Shown here piece after piece: positions 17,001 through 24,804 of a stretch of DNA of 64,000 nucleotides; the stretch's first letter is position 1, and each line of letters starts with the position of its first letter. The notes below the pieces were generated by a model that was given only the letters and a program-made list of their open reading frames with translations, had not been told where the DNA came from and ran no database searches. The position numbers and the translations under genes are program-made. The stretch covers positions 3,144,501 to 3,208,500 of the forward strand of contig NC_011891.1 of NCBI RefSeq assembly GCF_000022145.1, given 5' to 3'. This stretch comes from Anaeromyxobacter dehalogenans 2CP-1. Its GTDB lineage: Bacteria > Myxococcota > Myxococcia > Myxococcales > Anaeromyxobacteraceae.

Positions 17001-17512
17001 AGCGCAACCGCTTCGGCGGCTCGGCGTCGCTGGTCGCGGACATCGAGAGCGAGGCGAGCCACGTCATGGTGCGGAACAACGTGTTCGACGACACGGCCGC
17101 CTCGGCGGTGTCGGTGCTCTGGGCGCAGCGCAACACCGGCGTCCCCGCCCCGGACGACGTCCGCATCTACAACAACACCGTGTACGACGGCACCGCCGGC
17201 TCGGGCTCCGGGCTGCTGCAGACGAACTCGAGCGTCACGAACCTGCGCGTCCGCAACAACCTGTACGGCGCGGCCACGCTCTCGAGCGTCTCCCTGATCC
17301 AGGGCGCGGGCGGCGCCGGGTGGGCGGCCGACCACAACCTCGCCACCTCCTCGCCAGGGTTCGCGAACGCCGCCGGGGGCGACTTCTCGCTCGGCTCCGG
17401 CTCGCCGGCCGTGGACGCCGGCGCGGCCCTCCGCGACGCCGGGCTCGACTACCAGCTGTCGGCGCGCCCGCGCGGCGCCGGGTACGACCTGGGCGCGTAC
17501 GAGTCGCGCTGA
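14090..17512 (+). CDS. Large secreted lipoprotein: duplicated module, chitobiase-like, PKD and beta-helix domains
   Basis: 1140 residues. Start ATG at 14090 has an ideal GGAGGTGA five bases upstream; lipobox LIVTGC at about residue 20. Domains: two almost identical 212-residue modules (about 55-267 and 279-491; TNGTRTATTPTYA..., ending in a TPTPPPPAP linker); a chitobiase/beta-hexosaminidase C-terminal-like domain (about 495-570); a PKD-like domain (about 590-695, SWSFGDPGSG, HVYETPGTYTVSL); then a right-handed parallel beta-helix (about 697-1140) beginning TTYYVAASGNDSAAGT and ending YDLGAYE. Such surface proteins bind or cleave polysaccharides; the beta-helix resembles pectate-lyase-like folds, but no catalytic residues could be identified. 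The first half uses almost only C-ending codons. Probably cell-surface anchored. Confidence 0.85.
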   Translation: MRHGWCGLAAALLIVTGCGGPTDMTDSDGDGVAADPAAATAATLAVQPGFPIGAKTNGTRTATTPTYAVAAGDVVLAFVASDAPAGNAGFSVANRSVTGGTLAWTRVGSIANTRNGAVAVYRGTPSAALTGVTTTVTETGGNQAYISVVAIAGASQTLGAVTAGGGSGTAASLTVNATAAGSWILAVGEDWYSTTRRTLAATTTPTLVDERSDPALNDYWVERATTAAAGSFRIGTSAPSTADWNMIAVEVLPATATSTPTPPPPAPTGVKAGFPVATETNGTRTATTPTYALAASDVVLAFVASDAPAGNAGFSVANRSVTGGTLAWTRVGSIANTRNGAVAVYRGTPSAALTGVTTTVTETGGNQAYISVVAIAGASQTLGAVTAGGGSGTAASLTVNATAAGSWILAVGEDWYSTTRRTLAATTTPTLVDERSDPALNDYWVERATTAAAGSFRIGTSAPSTADWNMIAVEVLPATATSTPTPPPPAPVAAQPSINPAAGTYASSVTATITCPTAGTVPYRTTDGSAPTTSSPQSATATFSATGTLNAICSGTGYSPSTVASAAYTITTSTGGTGGTPTGTPMTTAHRTSGVAPLAVFFDAVNTSASGTAAPFAWSSGVYQPSDLEGTQYSWSFGDPGSGTWNATGASKDQATGYTAAHVYETPGTYTVSLSQADTTGTVRTYVQTITVTAFAGTTYYVAASGNDSAAGTSEATPLRTVARAMSVALATSGPVRVLFRRGDTFPVSAAYAITKPGPGIIGAYGSGNRPIFTVAELGDVNVFSPRGTGADWRIMDLDMRGPSLSTGTGPVGPDVSHQGVNLLVLRLRASNWYVGIGWGDWTPIYATPHDGMFVVDSESPGNGGYGMYLGGRRIALLGNVVSDPVQTHVCRVWQAHKGVISNNALLRPGGQRHALKLHGPVVNDGRPETRWVSISDNFFQASGTSQWTVSMGSPSSALSESSPVSHVVFERNRFGGSASLVADIESEASHVMVRNNVFDDTAASAVSVLWAQRNTGVPAPDDVRIYNNTVYDGTAGSGSGLLQTNSSVTNLRVRNNLYGAATLSSVSLIQGAGGAGWAADHNLATSSPGFANAAGGDFSLGSGSPAVDAGAALRDAGLDYQLSARPRGAGYDLGAYESR
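14254..14889 (+). repeat. Tandem in-gene duplication, copy 1 (636 bp)
   Basis: Copy 1 of a direct repeat with 672-bp period inside the beta-helix lipoprotein gene. Compared by eye with 14926-15561, it differs at only three bases, all within the first 60 bp; the rest looks identical, including wobble positions. The bases just outside are similar but diverged. Confidence 0.93.
14926..15561 (+). repeat. Tandem in-gene duplication, copy 2 (636 bp)
   Basis: Copy 2 of the 672-bp-period direct repeat. It begins at GACGAACGG and ends in the CCGCCCCCGCCCGCGCC linker shared with copy 1. Identity at synonymous sites implies a very recent duplication or ongoing gene conversion; recombination between copies would delete one module and keep the frame. 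Confidence 0.93.
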
Positions 17513-17535
17513 GGCCCGAGCGCGCCGGCGGCGGA

Positions 17536-18771
17536 TCACCGTCCCGCCGTCGGCGCCGCCCCGGCCAGCGCGCCGGGCCCCAGGAACGCCTCGACCGTGC
17601 GCGCCAGCCGCTCGCCGGTGAGGTCGCCGCGTCGCACCGCGTCCACCAGGAACGCCGGGACCACCACCGGGCCGCCCGCGGCCGCCTCGGCGCGCCGGAG
17701 CTCGACGTAGAGCGCGGCGGCGAGCACGTGCATGCCGCCGTCGTGCTCGCGCCAGTAGCCAGCCTGATCCGGGCGCCCGACGCCGAGCTGCTCCGCGACC
17801 ACGCCCTCCATGGCCTCCACCACGTCCTCCTCCACGTAGCCCTCGACGGTGTTGTAGCCGAACGAGGGATCGTGGTGGTCCACGCGCGCCCGGATGACCG
17901 GATCGGCCCCGAGCGCCGCCACCGCCTGCGCGATCTCGGGGCGCGTGGCCTCGTACGGTGGGTGCATCATCTCGTGGATCGCGTTGCGGACCATCACGTC
18001 GGAGGGGAACGTCACGTCGGCGAGGAACCGGGTCCCGACGATGCGGATCCCGTGCGGCCTCGCGAACGCGAGCACGTGGACGGTGATGCGGCGCGATGGA
18101 AGCGCCTTCCCGAGCCGCGCCTCGACGGCCGGGACGACGTCGTGGGGGCGGAGGAACGGAGCCAGCTCGGCGATGCGCCGCTCGATCCGCGGGCGCGCCC
18201 GGCGCTCCCAGAAGTCCTCGAACCCGGCGCGGCCGAGCGCCTGGAGCGCGCGGATCAGGTGCGGCCGGGCGCGCTCGTACGTGGCCCAACCCTCCTCGCT
18301 CCAGTACGGGGTGCGCTCGAGCGCGGCCCGCGCCCGCGCCGGAACGCGCGCCACCCGCAGCAGCCACGCGATCGCGCCGCGCGCGCGGGGCGGCGCGGCG
18401 CCGAGCCCGCCCGCCTCGGCGGCCGAGAACACGAGGCCGAGGCGCGCCGAGACGATGCCCGCCGCCTCGTCCTTCAGGATCCGCTTCACGGCTCGGAAGG
18501 CGTCGCGCTCGGCGGGGGTGAGCCGCGCGTCGAAGTGGCGGTACTCCTCCTCGAAGAACCGCACGTAGAACGGATCGCCGCCCAGCACGCCGATCAGGCA
18601 GAGCGCGTCGTAGGCGGGCGCGGCGGTGACCTCCCACTCGGTGACGCGAGGGGCGGGCGAAGCCTGGACGGGCAGCGCGGGCGTCACGGCCGGCGCCGCG
18701 GCGACGAGCGCGAGGGCGGAGAGGAAGGCGAGGCGGTCGGTGGCGCGAGGTGCGATCATGAGCGCCGGCAT
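17536..18771 (-). CDS. Exported HExxH protein, putative metallopeptidase-like
   Basis: 411 residues. Signal peptide (LAFLSALALVAAAPAVTPA). The only recognisable motif is HEMMH within NAIHEMMHPPYE at about residue 250, an HExxH zinc-site signature, followed by a conserved-looking GYVEEDVVEAMEG that could supply a third Glu ligand. No known peptidase family is recognised, so metal-dependent peptidase activity is inference. Two in-frame ATG codons compete (18771 and 18759), neither with a good ribosome site. It ends 23 nt from the convergent beta-helix gene. An AraC-type regulator lies 33 nt upstream on the same strand, so the two may form a small unit. Confidence 0.6.
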   Translation of the reverse strand: MPALMIAPRATDRLAFLSALALVAAAPAVTPALPVQASPAPRVTEWEVTAAPAYDALCLIGVLGGDPFYVRFFEEEYRHFDARLTPAERDAFRAVKRILKDEAAGIVSARLGLVFSAAEAGGLGAAPPRARGAIAWLLRVARVPARARAALERTPYWSEEGWATYERARPHLIRALQALGRAGFEDFWERRARPRIERRIAELAPFLRPHDVVPAVEARLGKALPSRRITVHVLAFARPHGIRIVGTRFLADVTFPSDVMVRNAIHEMMHPPYEATRPEIAQAVAALGADPVIRARVDHHDPSFGYNTVEGYVEEDVVEAMEGVVAEQLGVGRPDQAGYWREHDGGMHVLAAALYVELRRAEAAAGGPVVVPAFLVDAVRRGDLTGERLARTVEAFLGPGALAGAAPTAGR

Positions 18772-18804
18772 AGCAGGCCGGCGGCGCCGCCGGCTTGTAC
18801 CGGC

Positions 18805-19617
18805 TTAACCTCGGCGCGACGGCGCCCGCGCACGCCCCATCCGCGCGGCGCGGTACTGGCTGGGCGTCAGCCCGGTCGCCTCCCGGAAGCGGCGCGCCAG
18901 GTGCGGGTGATCCGCGAACCCGCACGCGGCGGCGGCCTCGGTCACCGTCCGCCCGGGCTCGGCGAGCAGGTCGAAGGCGCGCCGGAGCCGCACGCCCGCC
19001 AGGAACTGGCCCATCGTGCACCCCAGCACGCGCCGGAACGTGCGCGCCACGTGCACCGGGTGGACGCCTGCCTCCCGCGCCACGTCGGCGAGCCCGAGCG
19101 GCTCGTCGGACCGGTCGTGCAGGAGCTCCACCGCCCGCCGGAGCCAGGCGGGCCGCCCCGCCTCCGAGGCGGCCGGCGCGAGCGCGGCGAGCTGCAGCGC
19201 CGCGTCCTCGGCGGCCGGACCGGCGCCGGACAGCGCGCGGAACAGCCCCAGCGCGGCCGCGTACGGCACCCCCCCGCGCGCCACGCGTCCGGCGCCACCG
19301 GGCGCGGGCCGCACCCCCGCGTCCTCGAGCAGGCCGGGCGGCAGCTCCACGTTGAGGAGGTGCCCGCCCGAGGGCGAGAACCGGTCCTCGTGGGCCTCGC
19401 CCGGCGGGTGCCAGATCACGGTCCCGAGCGCGCAGTCGCGCTCGCCGGCGGCGGTCCGCTCCCGGTACGTGCCCGAGAGCAGGCACGAGACGTAGGCGCG
19501 CTCGTGCCGGTGCGGAGGCAGCGCCTCCCCGCCCGCGAACAGCGCCTCGGTCACCTCGAAACGGCCCGCGCGCCGGCGGCGGACGATGTCGCCCAGGTAC
19601 GCCACGGCCGGATCCAT
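18805..19617 (-). CDS. AraC-family transcriptional regulator
   Basis: 270 residues. The N-terminal half looks like a cupin-type sensor domain (LPPHRHERAYVSCLLSG, GTVIWHPPGEAHEDRF). The C-terminal 100 residues are the double helix-turn-helix of AraC/XylS proteins (LADVAREAGVHPVHVARTFR and VTEAAAACGFADHPHLARRF, then TGLTPSQYR). The ATG at 19617 (MDPAVAYLG) is preferred to 19647. It would bind DNA in response to a small ligand; the target is unknown, but the adjacent exported HExxH gene, 33 nt downstream, is the first candidate. Confidence 0.88.
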   Translation of the reverse strand: MDPAVAYLGDIVRRRRAGRFEVTEALFAGGEALPPHRHERAYVSCLLSGTYRERTAAGERDCALGTVIWHPPGEAHEDRFSPSGGHLLNVELPPGLLEDAGVRPAPGGAGRVARGGVPYAAALGLFRALSGAGPAAEDAALQLAALAPAASEAGRPAWLRRAVELLHDRSDEPLGLADVAREAGVHPVHVARTFRRVLGCTMGQFLAGVRLRRAFDLLAEPGRTVTEAAAACGFADHPHLARRFREATGLTPSQYRAARMGRARAPSRRG

Positions 19618-19668
19618 ACGGCGAATGGCCCCGAGGCGCACGCGCACGGGTGGGCTGCCGCGCCGCGC

Positions 19669-20070
19669 TCAGGCGCCGGATGCGCCGCCGGCCTGCTTCG
19701 CTTCCTCCCGCGCGGTGGCCCGGGCCCGCACCTTCCGGAACTCGGCCTCGAGCTCGGTCAGCTCCTCGTCGGTGGCGTGCTCGAGGTCGGCGAAGATGTT
19801 CCGCGCCCGTCGCTGCGCGCGGATGAGCTCGTCGATCTTCAAGTGCAGCGCGCGGGTCTCGCGGTTCTGCGTCGCCTGGATGAGGAACACCATCAGGAAC
19901 GTCACCACCGTGGTGCCGGTGTTCACCACCAGCTGCCAGCTGTCGCTGAAGCCGAACAGCGGCCCGGTGGCGGCCCAGACCACCACCGCCCCGAGCGCCA
20001 CCAGGAACGCGCGGTGCGTCCCGACCACCTCGGAGATGAAGAAGGCCAGGCGATGGAACGCGTCCTTCAC
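19669..20070 (-). CDS. Low-affinity iron permease family membrane protein
   Basis: 133 residues from a GTG at 20070 (VKDAFHRLAFF). Matches the small bacterial proteins of the low-affinity iron permease (Fet4-like) family: two hydrophobic segments (FLVALGAVVVWAATGPLFG and VVNTGTTVVTFLMVFLIQ) followed by the characteristic TQNRETRALHLKIDELI and an acidic/basic helical tail (DLEHATDEELTELEAEF). Despite the family name, iron transport by these short bacterial versions is not established. The start is uncertain because the frame stays open upstream. Between the AraC regulator and a DUF2845 gene. Confidence 0.75.
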   Translation of the reverse strand: MKDAFHRLAFFISEVVGTHRAFLVALGAVVVWAATGPLFGFSDSWQLVVNTGTTVVTFLMVFLIQATQNRETRALHLKIDELIRAQRRARNIFADLEHATDEELTELEAEFRKVRARATAREEAKQAGGASGA

Positions 20071-20147
20071 CCGGTAAAGGTGAGCACCGGACGGGCCGAG
20101 CGGCGCGAGGCGCTGCGCTGCGGGCGCCCGCGCGGCCACCCGCCGCC

Positions 20148-20795
<648 letters not shown>

Positions 20796-20931
20796 GGGGG
20801 GCCTCCGGGAGCGGGAGCACAGCGTACCACGTTCGGTGAACGCCCGGGGGCGCGGCGGGCGTGCGCGCGCCCCGCCGCCGCCCCGCTGCGCGCGGCGCCG
20901 GCGCGACCGCATCCTTCCGGCAGAGGCCGGC

Positions 20932-21336
20932 ATGATCGAGATCCCCTGGAAGACGGTGTGCTGCCCGGTGGACCTGTCCGATGCGTCGCGCGCGGCGCTG
21001 CGCGTCGCGAGCGACGTCTGCCGGCGGCTCGACGCCTCGCTCACGCTGCTGCACGTGCAGGAGGGCGCGCCGGCGGCGGAGCGGCTGGCCGAGTGGCGCG
21101 CCGCGGCCGAGGCCGCCGGGGTGAAGCGCGTCTCCGCGGAGGAGACCGGCGGCGATCCCGAGACCGCCATCGCGGAATGGGTGGACGCGCACGGGGTCGA
21201 CCTGGTGGTGATGGGCACGCACGGCCGCACCGGGCGGACGCACGCGCTGGTGGGCTCGGTGGCGGAGAGCACGGTCCGGCGGGCGCGCTGCCCGGTGATG
21301 GTGGTCCACGACGAGTGGACCGGCACGCTGCACTGA
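20932..21336 (+). CDS. Universal stress protein (UspA family)
   Basis: 134 residues, a single Usp domain. It opens with TVCCPVDLSDASRAALR and carries the ATP-binding signature GTHGRTGRTHALVGSVAEST near the C-terminus (G-2x-G-9x-G-S/T), ending CPVMVVHDE, so it probably binds ATP. Usp proteins support survival under starvation, oxygen or envelope stress. The start at 20932 was chosen because it gives the canonical N-terminal beta strand. Its TGA directly abuts the stop of the convergent metF gene with no spacer (TGATCA). Confidence 0.92.
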   Translation: MIEIPWKTVCCPVDLSDASRAALRVASDVCRRLDASLTLLHVQEGAPAAERLAEWRAAAEAAGVKRVSAEETGGDPETAIAEWVDAHGVDLVVMGTHGRTGRTHALVGSVAESTVRRARCPVMVVHDEWTGTLH

Positions 21337-22239
21337 TCAGCCGCGCCAGGGCTCGCAGGCCCGGAGCGCCGCCACGATGGCACGCGTCGAGGGCGAGCGG
21401 TTCAGCGTGTAGAAGTGGATCCCGGGGGCGCCGCGGCGCAGCAGGTCCGCGCACTGCAGCGTCGCGTAGGCCACGCCCAGCTCGCGGGCGCTCTCCGGGT
21501 CCGCGCGCCGGACCTCCATCGCCGCGCGGAGCGGCGGCGGGATGGCGGCGCCGCACATGGCGGTGAAGCGCTCCACCTGCTCGACGTTGGTGAACGGCAT
21601 GATCCCGGGCACCACCGGCACCTCGACGCCGCCGGCGCGCGCGCGCTCGACGAAGCGGAAGTAGTGCGCGTTCTCGAAGAACAGCTGCGTCACCAGGAAG
21701 TCGCTGCCGGCGTCGACCTTGAGCTTCAGGTGGCGGAGGTCCTGCGCCAGGTCCCGGGTCTCGGGGTGGCCCTCGGGGTACGCGGCGGCGCCCACGCAGA
21801 AGCGCCAGCGCTCCGGCTGCGACCGGATGAACGCGACGAGCTCGCTCGCGTGCGTGAAGCCGTCCGGGTGCGGGACGAACCCGCCCTGCCCGCGCGGCGG
21901 ATCGCCGCGCAGCGCCAGCACGTTCTGGATCCCGGCCTCCGCCACCTCGTCGAGCACGGCCGCGATCTCGTCGCGCGACGCGCCCACGCAGGTGACGTGC
22001 GCCATCGCCTCGACCTCGGCGTCGCGCTTGAGCCGCTTCACCAGCTCGATGGTCTTCGCCCGGGTGGACCCGCCGGCGCCGTACGTCACCGACACGTAGG
22101 CGGGGCCGAGCGGGCGCAGCGCCTCGACCGTCTCGAACAGGCCTCGCACCCCGTCGTCGGTCTTGGGCGGGAAGAACTCGAAGGAGAAGATGGGCTCGCC
22201 CCGCTCTCGGGCGAAGCGCAGGAGGTCGGTGATCCGCAC
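21337..22239 (-). CDS. metF: 5,10-methylenetetrahydrofolate reductase
   Basis: 300 residues. FAD-dependent reduction of 5,10-methylene-THF to 5-methyl-THF, the methyl donor for methionine synthesis. Family marks: FSFEFFPPKTDDG near the N-terminus, YVSVTYGAGGST, HVTCVG, NVLALRGDPP, DFLVTQLFFEN and GIHFYTLNRS at the end. The start is GTG at 22239; a TACTCT box lies 9 nt before it, so the mRNA may be nearly leaderless. No riboswitch-like leader fits in the short upstream gap. Divergent from greB. Confidence 0.95.
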   Translation of the reverse strand: MRITDLLRFARERGEPIFSFEFFPPKTDDGVRGLFETVEALRPLGPAYVSVTYGAGGSTRAKTIELVKRLKRDAEVEAMAHVTCVGASRDEIAAVLDEVAEAGIQNVLALRGDPPRGQGGFVPHPDGFTHASELVAFIRSQPERWRFCVGAAAYPEGHPETRDLAQDLRHLKLKVDAGSDFLVTQLFFENAHYFRFVERARAGGVEVPVVPGIMPFTNVEQVERFTAMCGAAIPPPLRAAMEVRRADPESARELGVAYATLQCADLLRRGAPGIHFYTLNRSPSTRAIVAALRACEPWRG

Positions 22240-22289
22240 AGGCCCGCGAGAGTAGCCCGGCCCGGCCGCGCGGCGCCAGCTTCCTGCGG

Positions 22290-22318
22290 TTGACAGCGGC
22301 GCCGCTCCGCGGGAATCG
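22290..22318 (+). promoter_or_regulatory. greB promoter (tentative)
   Basis: TTGACA at 22290-22295 is followed after 17-18 bp by GAATCG/AATCGT at 22313-22319, a weak -10. The predicted start is about 8 nt before the greB ATG, leaving no room for a ribosome site. The same short gap also serves metF in the other direction. Confidence 0.45.
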
Positions 22319-22332
22319 TTCGTCGCACCACC

Positions 22333-22824
22333 ATGTCCAGGACGCCCCGATACATCACGCCCGAAGGGTTCCGGCGCCTCGCCGCCGAGCACGCCCGCAT
22401 CTGGACCGAGCTGCGGCCGCGCATCGTGGCCGAGGTCGAGGCCGCCGCCGCGCTGGGCGACCGCAGCGAGAACGCCGAGTACATCTACGGCAAGAAGAAG
22501 CTGCGGGAGCTGGATCGCCGCCTGCGCTTCCTCTCGGAGAAGATGGACTCGCTCTCGGTGGTCGAGCCGCGGGCCCACCCGGACGGCCGGGCGTTCTTCG
22601 GCGCCTGGGTGACCGTCGAGCAGGAGGACGGCCAGGCGCGGAGGGTCCGCCTGGTCGGGCCGGACGAGTTCGACGTCGCCGCCGGGCTCATCAGCGTGGA
22701 CGCGCCGCTCGGCCGGGCGCTGCTCGGCAAGCGCGAGGGCGACGTGGTGGTGGTGCACCGGCCCGCCGGCATGGTGGAATTGACCGTGGTGGAGGTCTCC
22801 TGGTCGGACCCGGAGGGCGGATGA
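22333..22824 (+). CDS. greB: Transcription elongation factor GreB
   Basis: 163 residues. Rescues backtracked RNA polymerase by stimulating cleavage of the nascent RNA. An N-terminal coiled-coil contains the acidic tip GDRSENAEYIYGKKKLRELDRR, whose Asp/Glu chelate the catalytic Mg2+. A C-terminal FKBP-like domain follows (VRLVGPDEFD, ISVDAPLGRALLGKREGDVV). YIYGKKK marks GreB rather than GreA. Its TGA overlaps the ATG of the next gene (ATGA), so that hypothetical protein is co-translated. Confidence 0.95.
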   Translation: MSRTPRYITPEGFRRLAAEHARIWTELRPRIVAEVEAAAALGDRSENAEYIYGKKKLRELDRRLRFLSEKMDSLSVVEPRAHPDGRAFFGAWVTVEQEDGQARRVRLVGPDEFDVAAGLISVDAPLGRALLGKREGDVVVVHRPAGMVELTVVEVSWSDPEGG

Positions 22825-23330
22825 CGATCGAGACGGATCGGGCGGCGCAGCGCGAGCGCGTCGAGCGCTTCGCCCGCGAGCACCCCGGCAGCGTGATGTA
22901 CGACGGCGCCACCCTGCTCGACGTCTACTCGGGCAAGCCGCTGCACCTCGACTGGATGCGGGTGGCGCGCCTGGAGGAGCGCTCCGACGCGGAGACCGGG
23001 CGCCCGTACCTGGCGCTGGCGCGCGACGACGGGAGCGAGGTCGCGATGGCCGAGCAGGGCGTGGTGTTCCCGCCGTGCACCACCGGGACCGGGCCGCTGG
23101 ACGGCCTCCCGCGCGCGGTCTGCTTCCGCGACCTGGCCCAGGCCGAGGGCCGGCTCACCCACTTCCTGCTCGACCACCCGGACGAGCGCCCGAGCGCCAC
23201 GCACGTCTCGCTGTTCCTGTTCTGCCTGGCGGTGGTGGACGGCGCGCGCGCCGCGGGGTTCGACGTCGGGCGCGAGGAGCGGCGCCTCGAGGCCGTCCTG
23301 AACGAGCTCGAGGCGCGCAAGCGCGGCTGA
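22821..23330 (+). CDS. Conserved-looking cytoplasmic protein, function unknown
   Basis: 169 residues, not recognised. No signal peptide or membrane segment. It reads MTIETDRAAQRERVERF, then a mixed alpha/beta composition (VMYDGATLLDVYSGKPLHLDW, RPYLALARDDGS) and a helical C-terminus (EERRLEAVLNELEARKRG). Start ATG at 22821 overlaps the greB stop by four bases, so it is coupled to greB and may act with transcription or stress functions, but that is guilt by association only. Confidence 0.7.
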   Translation: MTIETDRAAQRERVERFAREHPGSVMYDGATLLDVYSGKPLHLDWMRVARLEERSDAETGRPYLALARDDGSEVAMAEQGVVFPPCTTGTGPLDGLPRAVCFRDLAQAEGRLTHFLLDHPDERPSATHVSLFLFCLAVVDGARAAGFDVGREERRLEAVLNELEARKRG

Positions 23331-23614
23331 GAGCACGTGAACCCATCCCCTCCCGTCGCCGCCGGCGGCCGATCCGCGTCGGATCGCGTCGTTGCTCCTC
23401 CCTCACATGCCTCGGGGCATGCTCGGTCGTCGCGCCTCGCGCTGCTCGCGTCTCGACCGCCTGGCTCGGTCCGGGGATGGATTCACGCGCTCCGAGCGCG
23501 CCCCCTCCGTCCGCGGGTGCGCCGCCGGCGCGCGCGCCCCACCTTGCGCCCGTGGCGCGCGGCCGGCGTGCCCGGCCCCGGGCCGGGCGCCGCGCGGAGG
23601 GAGGGCGGGCGGGG

Positions 23615-24400
23615 GTGCGCTTCCGCGTGGTCACCTGGAACGTGCACGGCCTGCGCGGCGCGGGCCGCCGCCCCGATCCCGAGCGCATCGCCCGCGTGCT
23701 CGACGACATCGGCGCCGACGTGGCGGGGCTGCAGGAGGTCGGCGCGAGGCTCCCGGGCGCCGACGCGCACGCCGCCGAGGCGCTCGCGCGCCTCACCGGC
23801 CTGAACGGCGCGTTCGGCCCGACGCTCCAGCACGCGCGCGGCTTCGCGTACGGCAACGCCATCCTCTCCCGCCACCCCATCGACGCGACGCGCACCTACG
23901 ACCTGTCGGTGCCCGGACGCGAGCCACGCGGCTGCCTGCGCGCCGATCTCGACCTCGGCCCGATGCGCGTCCACGTGTTCGCCGCCCACCTCGGCCTGCA
24001 CTGGCGCGAGCGGCGGCGCCAGGCGGCCGCCCTGCTGTCGGCGGACATCCTGCGCGACGCCGCGCTCTCCCATCCCCTGGTGCTGGTGGGGGACTTCAAC
24101 TCGCCCTCCGACCGCTCGGCGGTCCCGCGCTGGCTGCGCCGCACGCTCACCGACTGCGCCGTCGCGGCCGGCCGCCCCGCCGCCACGTTCCCGTCCGCCT
24201 GGCCGCTCCTGCGGCTCGACCGCGCCTACGTGGACGCCGCGCTGCGCGTCCTCGCCTGCGAGGTGATCCGGACGCCGCTCGCCCGCCGGGCCTCGGACCA
24301 CCTGCCGCTCGTCGTCGAGCTGGAGCTCACCGAGGCCGCGCGCCGTCCGCCCGCCCCGCGGCCGGTCGAGGCGCCTGGCGTCCGGACGCGGACCGGGTGA
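23615..24400 (+). CDS. Endonuclease/exonuclease/phosphatase family protein
   Basis: 261 residues from a GTG at 23615 (VRFRVVTWNVHGLRG) with GGAGGGAGGG upstream. EEP-fold motifs: TWNVHG, AGLQEVG (metal Glu), AAHLGLH (catalytic His), VGDFNSP (catalytic Asp/Asn) and SDHLPLVV (final catalytic His). No signal peptide from this start, so probably cytoplasmic, unlike the EEP lipoprotein at 1579. Similar proteins are often annotated as exonuclease III-like or as phospholipase/cardiolipin-acting hydrolases; the substrate is not evident. An upstream in-frame ATG (23476) would add a Pro/Ala-rich stretch that looks noncoding. The 284 bp before it hold no visible gene. Confidence 0.8.
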   Translation: MRFRVVTWNVHGLRGAGRRPDPERIARVLDDIGADVAGLQEVGARLPGADAHAAEALARLTGLNGAFGPTLQHARGFAYGNAILSRHPIDATRTYDLSVPGREPRGCLRADLDLGPMRVHVFAAHLGLHWRERRRQAAALLSADILRDAALSHPLVLVGDFNSPSDRSAVPRWLRRTLTDCAVAAGRPAATFPSAWPLLRLDRAYVDAALRVLACEVIRTPLARRASDHLPLVVELELTEAARRPPAPRPVEAPGVRTRTG

Positions 24401-24510
24401 TCGCGCCGGCGACGGCGCGCGACCGCGTGTCCGGCCTCGGGGCCTCGATCGCGCCCCGCTCGATGCGCAGGCTGTGACGCGGGCCCGGGAGCGGGCGGGA
24501 GGGATACGAC

Positions 24511-24801
24511 ATGGCGATGTCCTGGAAGGCGATGAAGGGGATGCTCGACCGCGAGCTGCTCTTGAAGCGGATGGGGCTCGAGGAGCGCAGCCCGGCCGGC
24601 GACTTCTTCACCGGCCTCGGCCTGTTCTCGGTCGGCGTGCTGGTGGGCGCCGGGCTGGGCATGATGTTCGCGCCCCGCCGCGGCGAGGATCTGCGCGCGA
24701 TGATGACGGACGCGTGGCGGCAGCGGACCGGCAAGCCGACCCAGGGGCCCGACTACCAGGCCATGGGCGCCGAGACGGCGATGCCGCCCCCGCAGCACTG
24801 A
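24511..24801 (+). CDS. YtxH domain-containing small membrane protein
   Basis: 96 residues. One hydrophobic Gly-rich segment in the middle (LFSVGVLVGAGLGMMFAP) followed at once by RRGEDLRAMM: the glycine-zipper helix then 'APRRGEELR' pattern of YtxH proteins. These are small stress-related membrane proteins of unknown mechanism. Start ATG at 24511 has GGAGGG 6-8 nt upstream. It ends three bases from the convergent engB stop, so the two transcripts must overlap or terminate inside each other. Confidence 0.8.
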   Translation: MAMSWKAMKGMLDRELLLKRMGLEERSPAGDFFTGLGLFSVGVLVGAGLGMMFAPRRGEDLRAMMTDAWRQRTGKPTQGPDYQAMGAETAMPPPQH

Positions 24802-24804
24802 CGC

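Noticed and set aside
13688..19486. Very long minus-strand open frame (about 1900 codons) opposite the beta-helix lipoprotein
   Set aside because: Its product is a monotonous Gly/Asp/Val sequence that repeats with the duplication; it arises from the C-ending codons of the real plus-strand gene and has no ribosome site or domain.
22240..22332. SAM or SAH riboswitch upstream of metF
   Set aside because: The gap is only 93 bp and shared with greB; no conserved riboswitch helices were seen and the -10 box lies 9 nt from the start codon.
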